Below, piece after piece: positions 5,883 through 5,883 of a stretch of 5,883 bases of DNA. The DNA comes from Candidatus Nanopelagicales bacterium. Its GTDB lineage: Bacteria; Actinomycetota; Actinomycetes; S36-B12. The notes below the pieces were generated by a model. That model had not been told where the DNA came from and did not search any database. It saw only the letters and a program-made list of their open reading frames with translations. The stretch is from positions 1 to 5,883 of the forward strand of contig JAGYOB010000184.1 in NCBI GenBank assembly GCA_018399515.1. The letters are read 5' to 3'. The position numbers and the translations under genes are program-made. Position 1 is the first letter of the stretch, and each line of letters starts with the position of its first letter.

Positions 5883-5883
5883 T

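Noticed and set aside
1..5883. Search for CRISPR arrays, tRNA or rRNA genes, transposases and attachment sites
   Set aside because: No regularly spaced repeats, cloverleaf-like sequences or mobile-element proteins were seen; nearly all the DNA is used by the genes listed.

Overview
The window looks like chromosomal DNA from a high-GC actinobacterium. Three things point that way: a single-chain Kgd-type E2-E1 2-oxoglutarate enzyme, a nickel superoxide dismutase with its dedicated maturation protease, and strong G/C preference at third codon positions. The order within the Actinomycetes cannot be fixed from the sequence alone.

Layout: (1) positions 1-3450, plus strand, are the 3' part of kgd; its N-terminal segment lies off the window. 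(2) 3465-3635, plus, is a 56-codon gene of the DUF6104 type, probably co-transcribed with kgd. (3) 3632-3692 is a long inverted repeat between two convergent genes; both TAG stop codons lie in the stem and pair with each other. (4) 3689-4888, minus, is a malic enzyme gene. (5) 4898-5236, minus, is a small S26-type peptidase, the likely Ni-SOD maturation protease, 9 nt upstream of the malic enzyme gene and in the same direction. (6) 5237-5313 is a short divergent control region containing an imperfect palindrome. (7) 5314-5739, plus, is the Ni-SOD gene sodN. (8) 5765-5815 is a strong nested hairpin, the likely sodN terminator. Its right arm and apex also encode the last codons and stop of (9), the 3' end of an unidentified minus-strand gene entering from the right edge (5790-5882).

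The genes form two themes. Kgd and malic enzyme handle carbon flow at the 2-oxoglutarate and malate nodes of the TCA cycle, giving succinyl-CoA or related products and pyruvate plus NAD(P)H. SodN and its protease remove superoxide; SodN is made as a precursor and works only after its leader is removed to expose His1. The main oddities are the abrupt AT-rich first ~50 bases, the two symmetrical stop-containing hairpins, the palindrome between sodN and sodX, and the tight sodX-malic enzyme linkage. I see no CRISPR array, transposase, tRNA or rRNA, and no evidence of an undescribed defence or mobile system.
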